Assembly (NCBI GenBank): GCA_009760855.2
Contig: WPIO01000264.1
Span: forward strand, 62,001 to 126,000
DNA from: Cristatella mucedo
Lineage: Eukaryota; Bryozoa; Phylactolaemata; Cristatellidae
DNA: 64,000 nucleotides
Reading direction: 5' to 3'
Both the position numbers and the translations under genes were made by a program. Of the stretch, positions 24,660-37,100 are shown one piece after another (position 1 is the stretch's first letter; every line of letters begins with the position of its first letter). The notes under the pieces were generated by a model that did no database searches, was not told the DNA's origin, and was given only the letters and a program-made list of their open reading frames with translations.

Positions 24660-25870
24660 AGATAGAGAGAGAGTGATAAAGAACATTTACCTTAAATTTT
24701 CAAATCAGTTTAAACATTTTATTTCGTGCCTACATGAATGACTTGGTGCATACAGTGAAGCTCAAGCAGATATTGAACCTAACCATGCTTCAGCTGGTTG
24801 AAAGCCAGAATAACAGGCCTATTTAAAACTGGGACAATATCTACCCCTTATTTGGCGCGTGGTTAAATAATATAAATTAGAAAATCGCCCTGCATTTTGC
24901 ATATTAGCTGACTAAAAATTCTGGATTTTAGTGTAAAATATTAAGTACAGTTTCATGCTAACATCATGATTAGTTAGACTTGCAGCACAGAGTATCAAGT
25001 TGTTTCATCATTTTTCTGAAGTCACTTCTTTTCAAGATTTTTGATCGATGCAATTGCCCATGAAGGCATGGTACCGGCTAGCCGTTTCGAGTAACGATGC
25101 AACAAAACATGTGACAATTTCACGCACCTCGGCTAAAATCAAGCCGAAGAACGAGGCTAAAAAAATAACAGGGCTGCTAATTGCTGTAGTAAGTGTGCCC
25201 TCGGTCTTACGAGGCCACTTCTACCTCACAAATTAACTATATGCTTGTCTCCTTTTTGCGCACCACTTACCTGACATAAGCTTAACGTTATGGTAATGAG
25301 TTTGAATAAGCACGTACTGAGGTGAATTACCACCTCCAATTGGCAAGCCAACGTTTAGTGGAAAAGTGTAGCCCTACAGCAAATAGGCGAGTATATGTTA
25401 TTAGAGCTCTAAGAGCAGTAAATAGCTTTGAAAAATATATTTTTGATCTGCTCATGAGCTCAAGAAGAATTACGCGGAAATAGGTAAGCAAATGAATGCT
25501 ATAGAAACAGCATAGACTAGTGAAACTGCATGGTTTGTAGTGTATGTATTGATTATGTTCATATTGTCGCTTGTTTCGAATGAACACGATTAAAACAGGT
25601 GCAAAACTCACAAGCACGTCCGGTATGTCATGAATTGGGTTGGTCTACAGACTACTCCAAAATATGTTACCTTTACTGGTTTTGTATGACTGGCCAAATA
25701 TCAAACTCAAGGCATCTCAGTATGTTTTCAAATGATTTCCTTACCTGCTAACCCGACACACCTAGCCTATCCGACAACCTTGCTAAACTAGTAAGCTCTA
25801 CGAAGCTCGGTCTCGACTCCCTTCTTCGTTAAAATAATGAATACAGGTAGCTGAGTTAAAGGTCTTACGT
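24660..25870. other. No gene recognised (part of intron 7)
   Basis: Only short open frames without family features; no repeat of the families above. Confidence 0.5.
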
Positions 25871-25879
25871 TAAGGGTTT

Positions 25880-26150
25880 TTCGCGGCATCGCTGCCCTTG
25901 AATGTAGCTTGGGGCTCGACGTCAGCTGAGACCATCACCCGCCGCTGAAAAGTGCAACGAAGGAGATAGCGCAGCCGGAAGCAAGTTATACGCACTCCCG
26001 ACTCGCTGTTCTCACGTCAGACGGGCGAGCCTCGATTGAACGTCGACAGCTCGCTTATTGATGAGAGCTGAGACTTTGACTCCAGGGACACCGGAGTGCA
26101 CTAATATGCTCCTGAGTTAGCTCTTTAGCCAAACCCTCCGTTAAGCCGTA
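25880..26150. other. CpG- and GC-rich patch
   Basis: This stretch contrasts with the AT-rich surroundings by many CpG dinucleotides (e.g. GGCTCGACGTCAGC, CACCCGCCGCTG, GACGGGCGAGCCTCG). It ends where a SINE 2 copy begins, so it may be the head of a larger composite element. No open frame of note was seen. Confidence 0.5.
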
Positions 26151-26152
26151 AA

Positions 26153-26325
26153 GGCTCACTAGGTAAGGCGGTTGCTTTTCACGACCTCCGCCCGAGGTGG
26201 TGGGTTCGATTCCTGCGGTGGGCGATCCTCTATAGCCACTGTAAGTGGTGGTGATAGTCGTAAATGCTCTTCTGTCGCTATATAAAAGAGGCTATTAAAT
26301 CAGCTAGTATTTATTTATTTATTAA
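26153..26325 (+). mobile_element. SINE family 2 copy, best preserved
   Basis: It has an A-box-like ACTAGGTAAGGCGGTTGC, a perfect B box GGTTCGATTCC at 26203-26213, a body with CACTGTAAGTGGTGGTGATA, and a 3' part CTCTTCTGTCGCTATATAAA AGAGGC followed by ATTTATTTATT. Its tail does not match either LINE family here. Confidence 0.8.
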
Positions 26326-26639
26326 TCGCTGATCCGTTGCTGTGACCTCAGAGTGTCCAACTTTCGGGATCCTAGGGATCTAGTCCCGTGATTAAACGCA
26401 CACAACGAATATCATCTTTTAGTAACAAAGCATGGAGAGCTTATGTGTCCAGAAAAAATAATTTTGTTTTTGGATAAGGTCGCTGTGTTTGATAATCGGT
26501 TCCAGATAATCCATGCTTGAGTGAATTTATGTCTTGTTTCACTGTGCTTTTCACACACTTCACGATTCGGTAGATTTTACTGAACAGTGGTCTTGCTATC
26601 TGGAACTCAGTTATCACGCCGTTTTAATTTCAGCCTAAA

Positions 26640-29455
26640 AGTAATAATAACACTCTTGATAGTACCCCCGCAGAGTACTTAAACTTTTCCTATTCGCTTT
26701 AAACATGCAGCAAAGAAAGCATGATCGAAATTGCAGTAGTAGCATGCTCAATAAACCACAGCATTCACGTGGTTAAGGGAGACATGCACAGAGTCAGCAG
26801 GCTATTGTGGTTGGAGGCAGTATGCAAAATGTCAGCACTGATAAACAAATTAAGGATAAATCACAAAGATACAATGAACTTTTTCATAAATAGGTGCGTT
26901 TTTAATCTATTTTTAAATGTGGCAAAGTCAGGTGATGTCGTGACGGAAGTCAGAGAGAGTTCCGGGCTTTGGGAGCATAAGAACTGAAGGCAGGGTCTCC
27001 AAATAATTTGAGGTTTATACTAGATGTAAGGAGACAGTGAGATCGAGAAAATCGTGTGGTTCATTGCTTTTCCTGGTTGGGCTTTTAAGTCAAATTGTGG
27101 CAAGACTGGTAGGCTGTGCTGGTCAGCGAAAAGTGGTGTGAGCGCCAAAAAAAAAGCTAATTTAGCATCCTCTTCTGCATGGCGACAGTGGAGCGTTTAC
27201 GAATATCGCCATCACTTGCAGCAGCTATTAATGATTACCCACCGTGGAATTTGAACCTGCAAACTTATGACCAAGGTGGTGAAAAATTACCAACTGTAAT
27301 GCTCACGACAGATAAGCCTAGATGCAGACTTTTATACAGCTTTAAGCGCCTGATTGCACGTGCCTATAGGACGGCAAGCAGTCAGTTACAGAAGTCAAGA
27401 CGGGATTCACAAATACTTGGGCCAACTTAAATGTGGTATGCCTGTCTAAACGAGCCAGAATTTTAGCAATGTTATGTAGCTGAAAGTAAGCAGATTTTAT
27501 TGTGGAGCTGACGTGGTCGTTTAATGAAAAGTCACTTTAGAATATGGCACCTTCGACTTCATGCAGATTCAATAATAGATATGTGGCAGAGTCGATTTTG
27601 AGCGTCAGCTTTTCCAATTTCTGAATCACACTTGATTTATCAAGAGCTAGTAAGTTAGTCTTATCATTACTTAATTTAAGATAACTTACTGCTATCCATG
27701 TGGGGATGTCATTAATGCCTACAGCATGGGATTTGAGAGAAATAGAGTTGCTTGAGGGCTGGGGGTGATTAAAGCAAAGAGTGTCATCCTTATTGAAGTG
27801 AAAGCCTAGACTGTGCTCAGCAATCGCATAAGCAAGTTGAAAAATACAAACTGTGAAAACCTTAGCACTAATCATGGAGCCCTGTGGTATTTCGGAGTTT
27901 CCTTGGACGATCTCGGTCCGTTCACATCAGTACTCCACAATCTCCAAAAACAAGATACGACCTGATCCGTTGCAAGGCAGTGCCAGCAATGCCCGGGTGA
28001 GATGAGAGGCGCTCAAGAATGACTTGGTTATTGATAGTACAATAGCTATCGAAAGATCGAGCGAAACAAGTAGAGGTACTCTACAAAGGTCGGCAGCCTA
28101 AGTAGATCGTTGCGTAGCCGAGTTCCAGGGGTCAGATGCTATTTCAGCCAAGCCCCACCATACTCCGGCCAGACTACTGCTCACCATGCCGCTGGGCGGG
28201 GGTAAGACGAGCGGCCGCCAGGTTAAACCTCTTTATATCATAGCATGCGCCAACAACAGCTGGGGAACTAAGCGAGTCTACAGGGGAAGGTCCTACACAA
28301 AGTAAAGCTGTACACCTGAAGCAATGCTCACTCTGTGTAGTGATTAGCTCTAAAACAAAAAGACTGGAAGTTGGTAGCAAGGTCTAAAGTTTCAATATAT
28401 GAGTTCAGCTGGTCTGCCACGACTCGTTCCACTGCCTTTGATCGGAATAGTATAGGGAGACTGGTGGTAGTTCTTAGTAGCTCAAGTTCTCTTGACCTAC
28501 TGCTGCTTTGTTGAATGGTGGCCTAACCTTTGCCTTTTTGAGAGGTGATGGGAGCTGACCTGAGGCTAATGACATACTAATAATGTTAGTTATGCATGGC
28601 AGCAGCAGATCAATGCATCGTAGAAGCAGGGGAGTGCGAATAGGGCTTAAAGTGCTAGTAGTCATATTTGATTGTGATATGAACTTCAGGAAGAGGTCAC
28701 TAGTGACCTTTTGAATGTAGATATTTAGTTGTTGCAAGGAATAGTGGGACAGCATTGTAGTTGGGATGCTGCATTCGTCAACGATGGACTCCAAGATCTT
28801 GTCTATCTTCTAGACGAAGAACCTAGAGAAGCAATGAGCTAGTTCATTACACGGATCATTTGGTAATAAGCTAACCTGGGAGCGGTTGAGGAGACGACAG
28901 GCAGTTCTGATCTTTTTTATGCTTTATATAGTTTGTGCTTTGTAGACCTAGCTAGTTTAATGTACGTAGTAAACCATATGCCTTCTGAGTGAGAGGACAC
29001 CGTGTGCTTTGTCAGAAGTATAAACTCGTCGAGCATGTCACCTAGTTTCGTGTTGTAGAAATCTGCCAATTATGATAGGTCACACAGGGAACTGAGCCAC
29101 AGAGGCAGGGTAGATATCCTCGCACGGACAACATCGATGTCAGAGATCCTGAGTTTTTGCAATGAATATGTGATATTAAAAGAGGAAGAGGGCGCAATTG
29201 CAGACTGAAAACGAGTATGCATCACATAATGCCATGCACGTGGGCCACAAGACACAATGAGACAGTCAATGCACTTAACTTAGTGCTGAAGGTGTCTGAT
29301 ATGTTATCAAAGTTAATGGCGAAATCGCTTAGAACGAAGAATGATTGAATTATTGCAAACATAATCGAAATTAGATCGGAGAAGTTTGAGATAAAAAAGG
29401 ACTTTACACCTGGTGGGCGAGAGACTACTCCCATTATCAGTAGCTTGTTGTATAG
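26640..29455 (-). mobile_element. LINE A, long antisense copy
   Basis: From left to right it runs from the inverted 3' tail (GTAATAATAACACTC) through the RT C-terminus, the YADD region near 27780-27800 (FNKDDT in place of YADDT), the RT entry near 28500-28800 and the endonuclease end near 29400. Frames are broken throughout. It lies in intron 7 in the same orientation as the host gene. Confidence 0.85.
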
Positions 29456-29584
29456 CCGTGATACTTGTTTGTTGCGGAGTACCTGATACAGGGCACGTCA
29501 CAAGCTGCATATTTATTGATTCTCTTGTATGGAGTTTAGATAAGCCTGGATACAGCCTAACCACTCTTTACTAGATACACCTTT

Positions 29585-29770
29585 GGTTCGTAGGCTCCCA
29601 AAATCTGGAACTCACTTTGGAATGGGATCACGGCATGCCCTTACTTGAAGACAATACAAAATTAGGTAAAGCGCCTATATTGATCACATAATTTAGTTAG
29701 TCCTTGTGAAACGTCCTTTGCGTGCGTATGGGTTCTGACACTGAGCACGCTTCTGCTAAACATATCGAAT
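29585..29770 (+). mobile_element. LINE A 3' fragment
   Basis: TCGTAGGCTCCCAAAATCTG followed by GGAACTCA matches the SSYAPKAWNS end of the LINE A ORF, and the following 150 bp match its 3' UTR, truncated before the hairpin. Confidence 0.75.
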
Positions 29771-29774
29771 AACA

Positions 29775-30005
29775 TTAACACACTCGAAAAAACGCCCTCA
29801 GTGAACTAAATCTCTGTCTTGGCGCTTTACATATTCCGCAGGAGAAGCTTAATGAATGGCTTCTAGTAGCATGCCCAATTAATAACGAGAATAGCATGGT
29901 TAGGGGTGTCATGCACAAGGTAAGCATGCAAGTGTGGTTAGTGGCAGCATCCGCAGTGTCGGAATGCATAAGGACATACAGGAAAAATCACAGCGACTCG
30001 GTAAT
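29775..30005 (-). mobile_element. LINE A 3' fragment, inverted
   Basis: Starts ACGCCCTCAGTGAACTAAAT CTCTGTCTTGGCGCT (inverted hairpin) and continues with inverted 3' UTR (GGTTAGGGGTGTCATGCACA). Confidence 0.85.
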
Positions 30006-30009
30006 TGCT

Positions 30010-30205
30010 GCCATAGTTAGGACTTTTTCAATCTGCATGAGGACCCTGTGTTTGTCACTTCTAACCTTATTGTGCTGCTGTCGATGAGCATGTCAATACT
30101 GACCATTCAATAATGCCTCCTGTGAACAAATTTAGAGTACCTAGAAAGAGATTAAGTTCTCCTCTCCGAAAGCGGTTACAAATGTATTGTTATTATTTTG
30201 AACAT
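30010..30205 (+). mobile_element. LINE A 3' fragment
   Basis: Holds GACCCTGTGTTTGTCACTTC, TAACC..., then ACCTAGAAAGAGATTAAGTT and a damaged hairpin with a TTATTATT tail. It forms an almost spacer-free inverted repeat with the fragment to its left. Confidence 0.8.
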
Positions 30206-30667
30206 ACACATAAAACCTACGATTATTAGTATATATAAATCGCAGGAAGTTGAAATTTTAAGAAAATAGGGTAAGCTACATTTTCTCGAATATAATGCAA
30301 GCTCCTCTTTATCCAATTATTCAAAATGTATTTGATCCGAGCAAAATGTTCCCATGATCAGAGAGTAATGGCGTGTTTTGAATAATACTTCTAAAAGAGC
30401 AACTACTTTAAAATTTGTAATTTGTATACTCCCTAATTCTTTAAGCATATTAGAATTTAGCTACTGTACCATTGACACTCGATTCTGTAGTCTCAATGAT
30501 ACGATAAAATTCATTAACTAAATGCACAGCTTTGTATTGCTGCTAGGTTCACAAGAATAGCATAGTTTTTGCTGTAATCCGCACTTGTGAGGGTTGGTTG
30601 AGATCAAGGACAGAGAGGATTACTAGCTGATCTTTAGCAGCATATCCTTAAAACAAATATTTCCAAC

Positions 30668-30808
30668 TATGCCAAGCTTGTTTGGTCCAGTGATTAAGGT
30701 GTTCGCCCCGACCAAGGCTTGGCTGAGGTCGTGGACTCGAGCTCCGAGTCATACGTAAAGCGTCTGCATAGAGAATAAGTTCTCTTTGACCGCTATAAAA
30801 ATTAATTA
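30668..30808 (+). mobile_element. SINE family 1 copy
   Basis: TTTGGTCCAGTGATTAAGGT (A box), GGACTCGAGCTCC (B-box region), then GTAAAGCGTCTGCATAGAGA ATAAGTTCTCTTTGACCGCT and an ATTAATTAAA tail. Confidence 0.85.
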
Positions 30809-30979
30809 AATAACTATATCGACGAAATTGAGTTAATAGGGAGGGGTAATAGTCAACTGGAGAGGTAAAAACACGTTGCTTGTAACTGACTGATGCATAC
30901 TGCTATGTAAAACGAAGGGCTTTTACCTTCCTTTTTTGATGTTGTTGATTCTGGAGATGACACAATTTCAGTCGCTAGT

Positions 30980-31440
30980 GATTTCCGTGCCTTGGGAGCT
31001 TAAGAATGTAATGCATTTGTCAACAAGTGGTGTTGGGTTTGTAGAGGCACAACCAAATGGCCCGAGTCAGATGGGGCGATGGAGCGATGAGAAGCCTGTT
31101 TAGGAAGTACTCCAGATAGCGAGGCTGTGTAGAGAGAATAGCTGGACCTAAATGTGAGCGATATACTTTGAAGTCGATATGCTCCTTGATGTGGAGCCAG
31201 TACAGATCGGTGAAACGTGTTGTAATTTGGCAGCTGTGATGCGCACGACAGAAATGCCAAACAGAGTTTTGAAAAAACGGTAAACATCCTATTGCCTAGG
31301 CAGACAGACCTGAAAGTAGTGAATCACATTAGTCTAGACGGGATGTCATAATACATGAGCCATCTTGGCTGCAATGTATTAATCTAAGCATGTCCGAATT
31401 TCTCCGATGCTAGGTTTCTGAAGGGGGTGGCACAGTACAT
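30980..31440 (-). mobile_element. LINE A fragment
   Basis: Translated on the minus strand it shows degraded LINE A C-terminal RT sequence (LTFRSSYSLYTASLSGVLPKQASHR at about 31185-31075). No tail is present at its 3' end. Confidence 0.75.
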
Positions 31441-32093
31441 TCAGATTTCATGCAGAGGCCACAGGAACTAACCTGGCATAGCTCATTTTGAAGGTTATTC
31501 ATTCCAATTTCAATGTGATGCTCTTTTCCATAACTATTTAGTTGGTTATTTTGCTTTTTAATTTGACAAAGACAACCTATCATTACGGCAACGTAAAGGG
31601 ACTTTTTTTAAGCTTTGCAGGATGCATCTATGCTGAGCTAGGCCGAATAAGTAAAAACTAGGCATCCAGCTGGATATCAAGATTAGCCCTGGACACAATA
31701 TTTCACTTTTATTGGAATATTTGGACTACTCAGAGTCAGATTAAAGTTGCAAGCATTCAGCACTGATTTATCGTTGACTTAAAGATGACTAATACAAAAA
31801 AGTATAGAATTAATGTGCATTGCACACTAAGAGAACTGAATCTATCTCCGGTTGAGTCAGAAATTCCGTACCGGATAGAGCCAAAGAGTCATGAATTAAG
31901 GTGAACTCCTTAATCTTGATCGTTAAAGGCCTGCCCGGGGATGGGGGTTACGGACGGCAGAACAAATCCACCATTGCCAATTTCCAATATAGCTGCTGTA
32001 GAAACAGAGTAGCACAGATACAAAGTAATTATACGATAGGAAACATGTAGAGTCTCTTGAACTGCACCAAAGCTAGCAGTTTGGCTTGGACCC

Positions 32094-32238
32094 CTTGTGG
32101 CGATGAACGATCATAAGTATCCACTTCCACAACGAGATTGACAAAATCCTTTTGTCTCTTCCCAATTTGAAGTCCTAACGGAAATCTGGACACAAAGTTT
32201 ATCGCTCTCCCTGAGTTTATATTTTTTATTACTGGCTT
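32094..32238 (-). CDS. Monooxygenase exon 7: strand with degenerate VHY copper motif; donor unresolved
   Basis: The exon adds 48 residues plus one base (276-323). The acceptor TTCTTGCAG|AAG is in phase with exon 6. FPLGLQIG and then FVNLVVEVDTYDRSS align with the FP-x-x-x-G-x-x-x-G and LEVHYxNP segment, but the histidine of VHY, the third CuH ligand (His333 in DBH), is Asp315 or Thr316 depending on alignment. The 3' end is uncertain. Exon 8 needs one leftover base, and spacing to exon 8 fits an end after CAA G, but the next two bases are GG rather than GT. A GT two bases further shifts the frame, and a weak in-phase C|GTTCAT at 32109 would shorten the loop by four to five residues. Confidence 0.78.
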
Positions 32239-32489
32239 CTGCAAGAATAAATTTGGAAGTTATCCATGTAGCCAAACAAGAATATAATCCTTCTAGACAA
32301 TCTACTTACTGCAGGTATCTGATATACATAAATCGGTTGCAGCGATTACTAAATAGATTAGTAAATCTTTAATTACAGCATTATATGTAAGAAAAATCTT
32401 TAAGTACGACTTATTCAAGATGCTTACTGAGAAATCAATACTAGACCAGGTGAAGATAATTAAATCTGGCTAAATATCACCTCGTGCTA

Positions 32490-33190
32490 GCGTCTCCTAC
32501 AGACACTGGAACGAATTGTTGCAGACCAGTTAAATTCTAAGACCGAAGCTCTGAGCCTGTCAATTATGTGAAAGTGGGGCTTTCTACAAGTTACTGCTCT
32601 TAGGATAGGCAAGACTTCTACACATCTATAGAAATCTAGTAAATGCTGACATAGATAGAATCGCACAGCTAGTTCTGCTTAACCTTTAGGCAGATATAAA
32701 TGATACCTCAGACTCTAAATGACACCTATACCTATTATATGTATGTTTACAAAATACCTCTAGCGAAAAAATTCTTCCTTTCTGCTTTTTATCTGGCTTA
32801 GAGATTACAGGCAAGTTGTTGCCATAGCCTATACTGCGTCTCCTTTTATGATGAGTACCAAGAGTAGATATGGCCAATCCCCATTAATTTGGCATTTGAT
32901 GACTATGATACCCACAGCTCTAGTTTTAGACCTACTCGTAATAAAATTTGATACTGTGATCCTTGCAGATGTCGGAAAGAACGCCATGTAGGCTTTATTT
33001 TCCATCAGCTGCAATACAGTTTGATTGGAGCTTTCTCAATTTCGTTCCTTTAAATGACTCAATTGCTCCTTTACAGTCAGCATTGTTTTTTAGACTTCGA
33101 TGAAGGACAGACAGTATTATTTGGAGGGTCAGCCTTAGCTATGATGGCCTGATAGTGTTTATATTAGGACTTTGCACAGCTATACACTGA
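32490..33190. mobile_element. Degraded LINE RT fragment (sense, +)
   Basis: Plus-strand pieces resemble LERIVADQL at about 32510 and the ALVLDLL...FDTV block at about 32910-32960, that is, the RT entry and the LVLLDLSADFDTIDH motif. It is too decayed to assign to family A or B. It lies next to exon 7 in intron 6, antisense to the host gene. Confidence 0.5.
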
Positions 33191-33294
33191 TAAGCATGTG
33201 CTAAAGTTCAAAATTATTTACTCAACGTCAAAATTGGCGAGCCATTAGGCGAGAGCCCTAGCACCGCCATGCCTACATGCATCGTATTGATGAG

Positions 33295-33480
33295 TCGCGA
33301 TGGCACACTAGGTTTAGGCAGTGGCTTTGTCCACCTCGGTGCCGGTGTTTTTGGTTCGAATTCTGCTGTGGGCGATCCTTGATCGACACTGCAAGTGGTG
33401 GTGATAGCTGTAAATGCTCTTCTGCCACTATAAAAATAGAGGCTTTTAAATCAGCGAGTGTGAATCATTATTATTAGTAT
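33295..33480 (+). mobile_element. SINE family 2 copy
   Basis: B box TGGTTCGAATTCTGC, then GTGGGCGATCCTTGATCGAC, CACTGCAAGTGGTGGTGATA and AATGCTCTTCTGCCACTATA match the copy at 26153-26325; tail ATTATTATTAG. Confidence 0.8.
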
Positions 33481-34022
33481 TTATTCTTCAATTGTAAAGC
33501 CATATACCAGAAATTTTTTACGATTTCATTATAATGGCTCTCACCATTCGTTATATTTGATCCTGAAAAACTCCGTCACTGCCAATACAATTTCCGTTTA
33601 GTCTTATGCTAGTAGCACATCAGGTAAATTTTGTCTGCAATTAGTACTCAACTTGCTAGTTGAACTATGAAGTTGATGAAGTTTTGCATCGTGGCTTAAG
33701 TTGTGGATACACTTCTATTTACGTTCCGAGTCTACAAACCTAAGATCTTATCCATAGAAAATTAGTGGACACTTACAAATGTTTTTTTTTAAACATTTAG
33801 GGGTGAAGCAGTATAAATTGTAATCAAAATGACACCAGGTAATGAAGTAGCATTGCCACGATATAGCCCCTTTAATCGAAGGAAATTGCAATCCAGGCTA
33901 GCCGGGTCACTTAGCAGGCTCTAAGGTACAAATCGCAGGAACATAGTTGTGCGTGTACATAAGCTTGTTACAAGTAAAGTTAATATATTAATATATTTTT
34001 ATGAAACTTAATAAAAGCTTAC

Positions 34023-34193
34023 CTGACCACCAATAGCCCAACCAGCTATGATGGAAGAACAAGTAGCCGTGTTTCCACCATCTAGCCCACTGAAAAGATT
34101 AAAGCTCGTGAAGTTCAAATTCACCGATGAGCAACTGTAAACGAGTATGTGATGGACGATGTCTTCGTTTCCTGGTGTAATAATTGGTTGCAT
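34023..34193 (-). CDS. Monooxygenase exon 6: first copper site (VHH) and WAIGG
   Basis: The exon adds 57 residues (219-275). PGNEDIVHHILVYSC is the classic GNE-x-x-VHH-x-x-x-Y-x-C motif; the two adjacent histidines (232, 233) are the family's first two ligands of the CuH centre (His262 and His263 in human DBH). GWAIGG near the end matches the AWAIGG signature of MOXD1. The acceptor follows a long T run (TTTTTTTAG|ATG); the donor is CAG|GTAAGC, phase 0. The loop between YSC and TATC is shorter than in MOXD1 and lacks one expected cysteine. Confidence 0.95.
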
Positions 34194-37100
34194 CTAAAAA
34201 AAATAAAACAATCACGAGTGTCCTATGCATAGTAAAAAGTCCTGGTAAATCACACATTAGCACAGCAAGTCTTAACTATACCGATAGTTTGAATTCAAAT
34301 CATAATTGTGGGCTGTTTTCATATACATCTAAAGTATAAACAATGGCTCTGTACCAGCACAAAGCCGATAAACCCATGTCAAGTATTTGAAACTCTGCCA
34401 ATATTCAAAAAGAGATTGGTCGCAATGAGAAATGTGTACAGGATATAGATGGATCTAATTAATTTGATGGACTCAAATCCTCCTCTCACTCTTCTTACAA
34501 AGAGTAGTAATTTCATAGACTAAAAAAACTGATATTTTACAATATATCATTGATGTAAAATTTATGCAACATGGCGATGTGAGCTCAGACAGCTAAACTT
34601 TTCTTAATCTACCGGCCCGTATCATTTTAAATTCTAATCTCGGAGTGTGGGATCTTTGGTTTAAGACGTCTCTAAAGGGCCGGATTGAGTTTTTCATGAG
34701 GAATAGAGTTATTTCGTAAGCATTTTAAATTTAAATTTGTTTTACCTGGTGCTGGCTCCAATGCCTAACCTTTAGATAACCGGTCCGGTCCTCTACCTAA
34801 TGCACTAACGAAACTTATGTTCGGTTGACTATCAGAACATGTCTCTACAGCCTCGGCTTTGTTTCCTTTGTGCGATAAGTCGAACCTGGATTTGCTCAAT
34901 TTAAATGCACGTTTTAGTTGTAAATAACGCCAAAAGCTTGAACAATAACTCAGCCATGGTATAGAATTGAAATTATATCCTATGCACAACTTTGGCAACA
35001 TCAAATGCATAACGGCACGAAAGCAAAAAAGTGCAGTATCGCGTCTAAGCCAGCTCAGTAAAGCAACCAAGAAGAAGTAGATTGCAACAGCCAAGTACGA
35101 GCCTTGGCTTTTTTTTACACTCAGCTATGCAGATATGCATGTACTCAATAAAAAAAAGACAAGTGCTTGGGGGTGAAAAAAAGCTTACTGTGAAAGATGA
35201 ATTTTTTGTAGCAGGCACTTACACCATACGATTGTACTTAGTGAAGGAAGTTTCAGTCCTATCAAAGCAGATTAATTAATGCAGAGTAATAAAATGTATC
35301 TCAAACTGTAGCGTAATAAAAATTCACTAAGTCTAAATGAGTTTTATGAAGTAAGATTGTCTTTAGCATACTCAAAGCTGAAGCTGCTTTTGGTACATAT
35401 ACAGAAACCTGCAGAGCTAATCTAACTCAGCACGAAGGAAGTGAGATTCATAGCTTAGCCAAGACGGCAGTATATACACTGAGTAGCAAGTCATCTGCAG
35501 CTCTGGGGTTCTGCAAAGAATGTGCTGGAGTGGGCAGCAGGATGACACATAACTTCATTTCTTATGAATTATGACAGTAAGTTCAATATTCTATTAACTT
35601 CAGAGCCAACACTTCAGTCATTAACGACCTTTAAGATTAATAATGGAGCAGTTAGATTATTTTCCACATATATCCTGAGGGTCCCAGGAAACCTAATGTT
35701 TTACAGCCGTTCAGCAAGTCATGGAGAAGCTAAGCCAGTGCAGGATTTGTCAGTCGGCATACGAAATTTCTTGTGATATGAAATAAATGTATCTATATTT
35801 ATCTATCTAGAATTGACCTTTGATCTACCAATCCATCAAAATGCATCCAGAAAAGGAGACACGTAGCTAGCTCCTTAGATTTGTTGACTAGCATTGCAGC
35901 CATATTCAGTATGGGCTGCCGAGGATTATTGGCTTTTTTGGTAGCAAGCACTGCCAAGATTGATGTTCAATATTCAAGCCTATAAGAAAAACAGAGCAAG
36001 TTAAATTGTATACCAACCTACCAGATTACCTTGCCTTAAATATTTATTAGAGGTAGTTACTAGCTGTAGAGGCAGTCTTCGTACTCAAATTTTTATAACG
36101 AAGAAGTTATTGGAGAGGAAACATGATTTCCGAGCACATGGTGGTAGTCACACAAAAGCATCACCAAGTAGAAAAGTAAAGTCTCCTATTAAAGTCACTG
36201 CTTTTAAGGTTCTTTTTATTGGTAGTTCAGTTCTATTGGCGTTAAGTTTAAGAAAATTTTAAAACACGTAGGATCATATGTTTGGGTGGCAAGCGTTCAG
36301 TTTAATTGTCGCTCCAGCAGGCTCCAGCGTTTTCAAAGACAGACAAAATTGATTATCGTCAGCATAAAGAAGTAATAAATTTGCCTAAGCACCATAAGTT
36401 GCATGTAAATGAGGAACCGCAATCGATTAAGAACATATGCTTGGCGAACTCTATAAGCGAAGGGTCTTTAGGATGATATTTGACCACCACACCATACAGA
36501 TTGAACAACATTGAACAAGTAAGATTCTAACCATGCCAGTGCCTTCTCAGCTGAACCGATTGTAGTTTTGAATCGTTAAGTGAGATATTGTGATAGCTAT
36601 TAAAAACATGCTGTGATAGACAAACTACGTCTAGGGCTGTAGTATTCAATATTGCCGTTTTGCTGTCAATTTTGCCGTTTAGCATGTTTTCGTCCGACAA
36701 CATGCTAAACTGACGATAGCAGTTTATGTGAAGTAATATTCCTCCTATCCAAACTAAAAACATTTTTGACTTTTCATTTCTTAAATGTACTATACAATCT
36801 TCTTAGAGATAGTTATTCCATGAAAGTCAAGTGATGTTGAATTGATTCAGGGATGCCTAATACGTTTGACGCGAACAGGTAAATGAGTTTTTGATTTTCT
36901 TCAGATGATTTAGTGGGCATTCATCTTGCATCAAGGTTCATGATTGAGAGAACGCTTTCTGCTAAAGGTTTTCCTAGAGGTGGCATAAGTGTCTACTCTT
37001 TTCTCTCTCTTAATCATTTACCTTAGCATAAAAATTGGTTCATTGTGCATGCTTGCATTAAAATGATACCTTCAATTTTTACCTTGGTATTAGCCTTACT

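Noticed and set aside
26201-26225. tRNA gene (perfect B box)
   Set aside because: It belongs to SINE family 2, which occurs in several copies with the same non-tRNA 3' part.
26721-27430. Plus-strand open frames at 26721-26987, 27054-27254 and 27179-27430
   Set aside because: They are the reverse strand of the antisense LINE A copy at 26640-29455.
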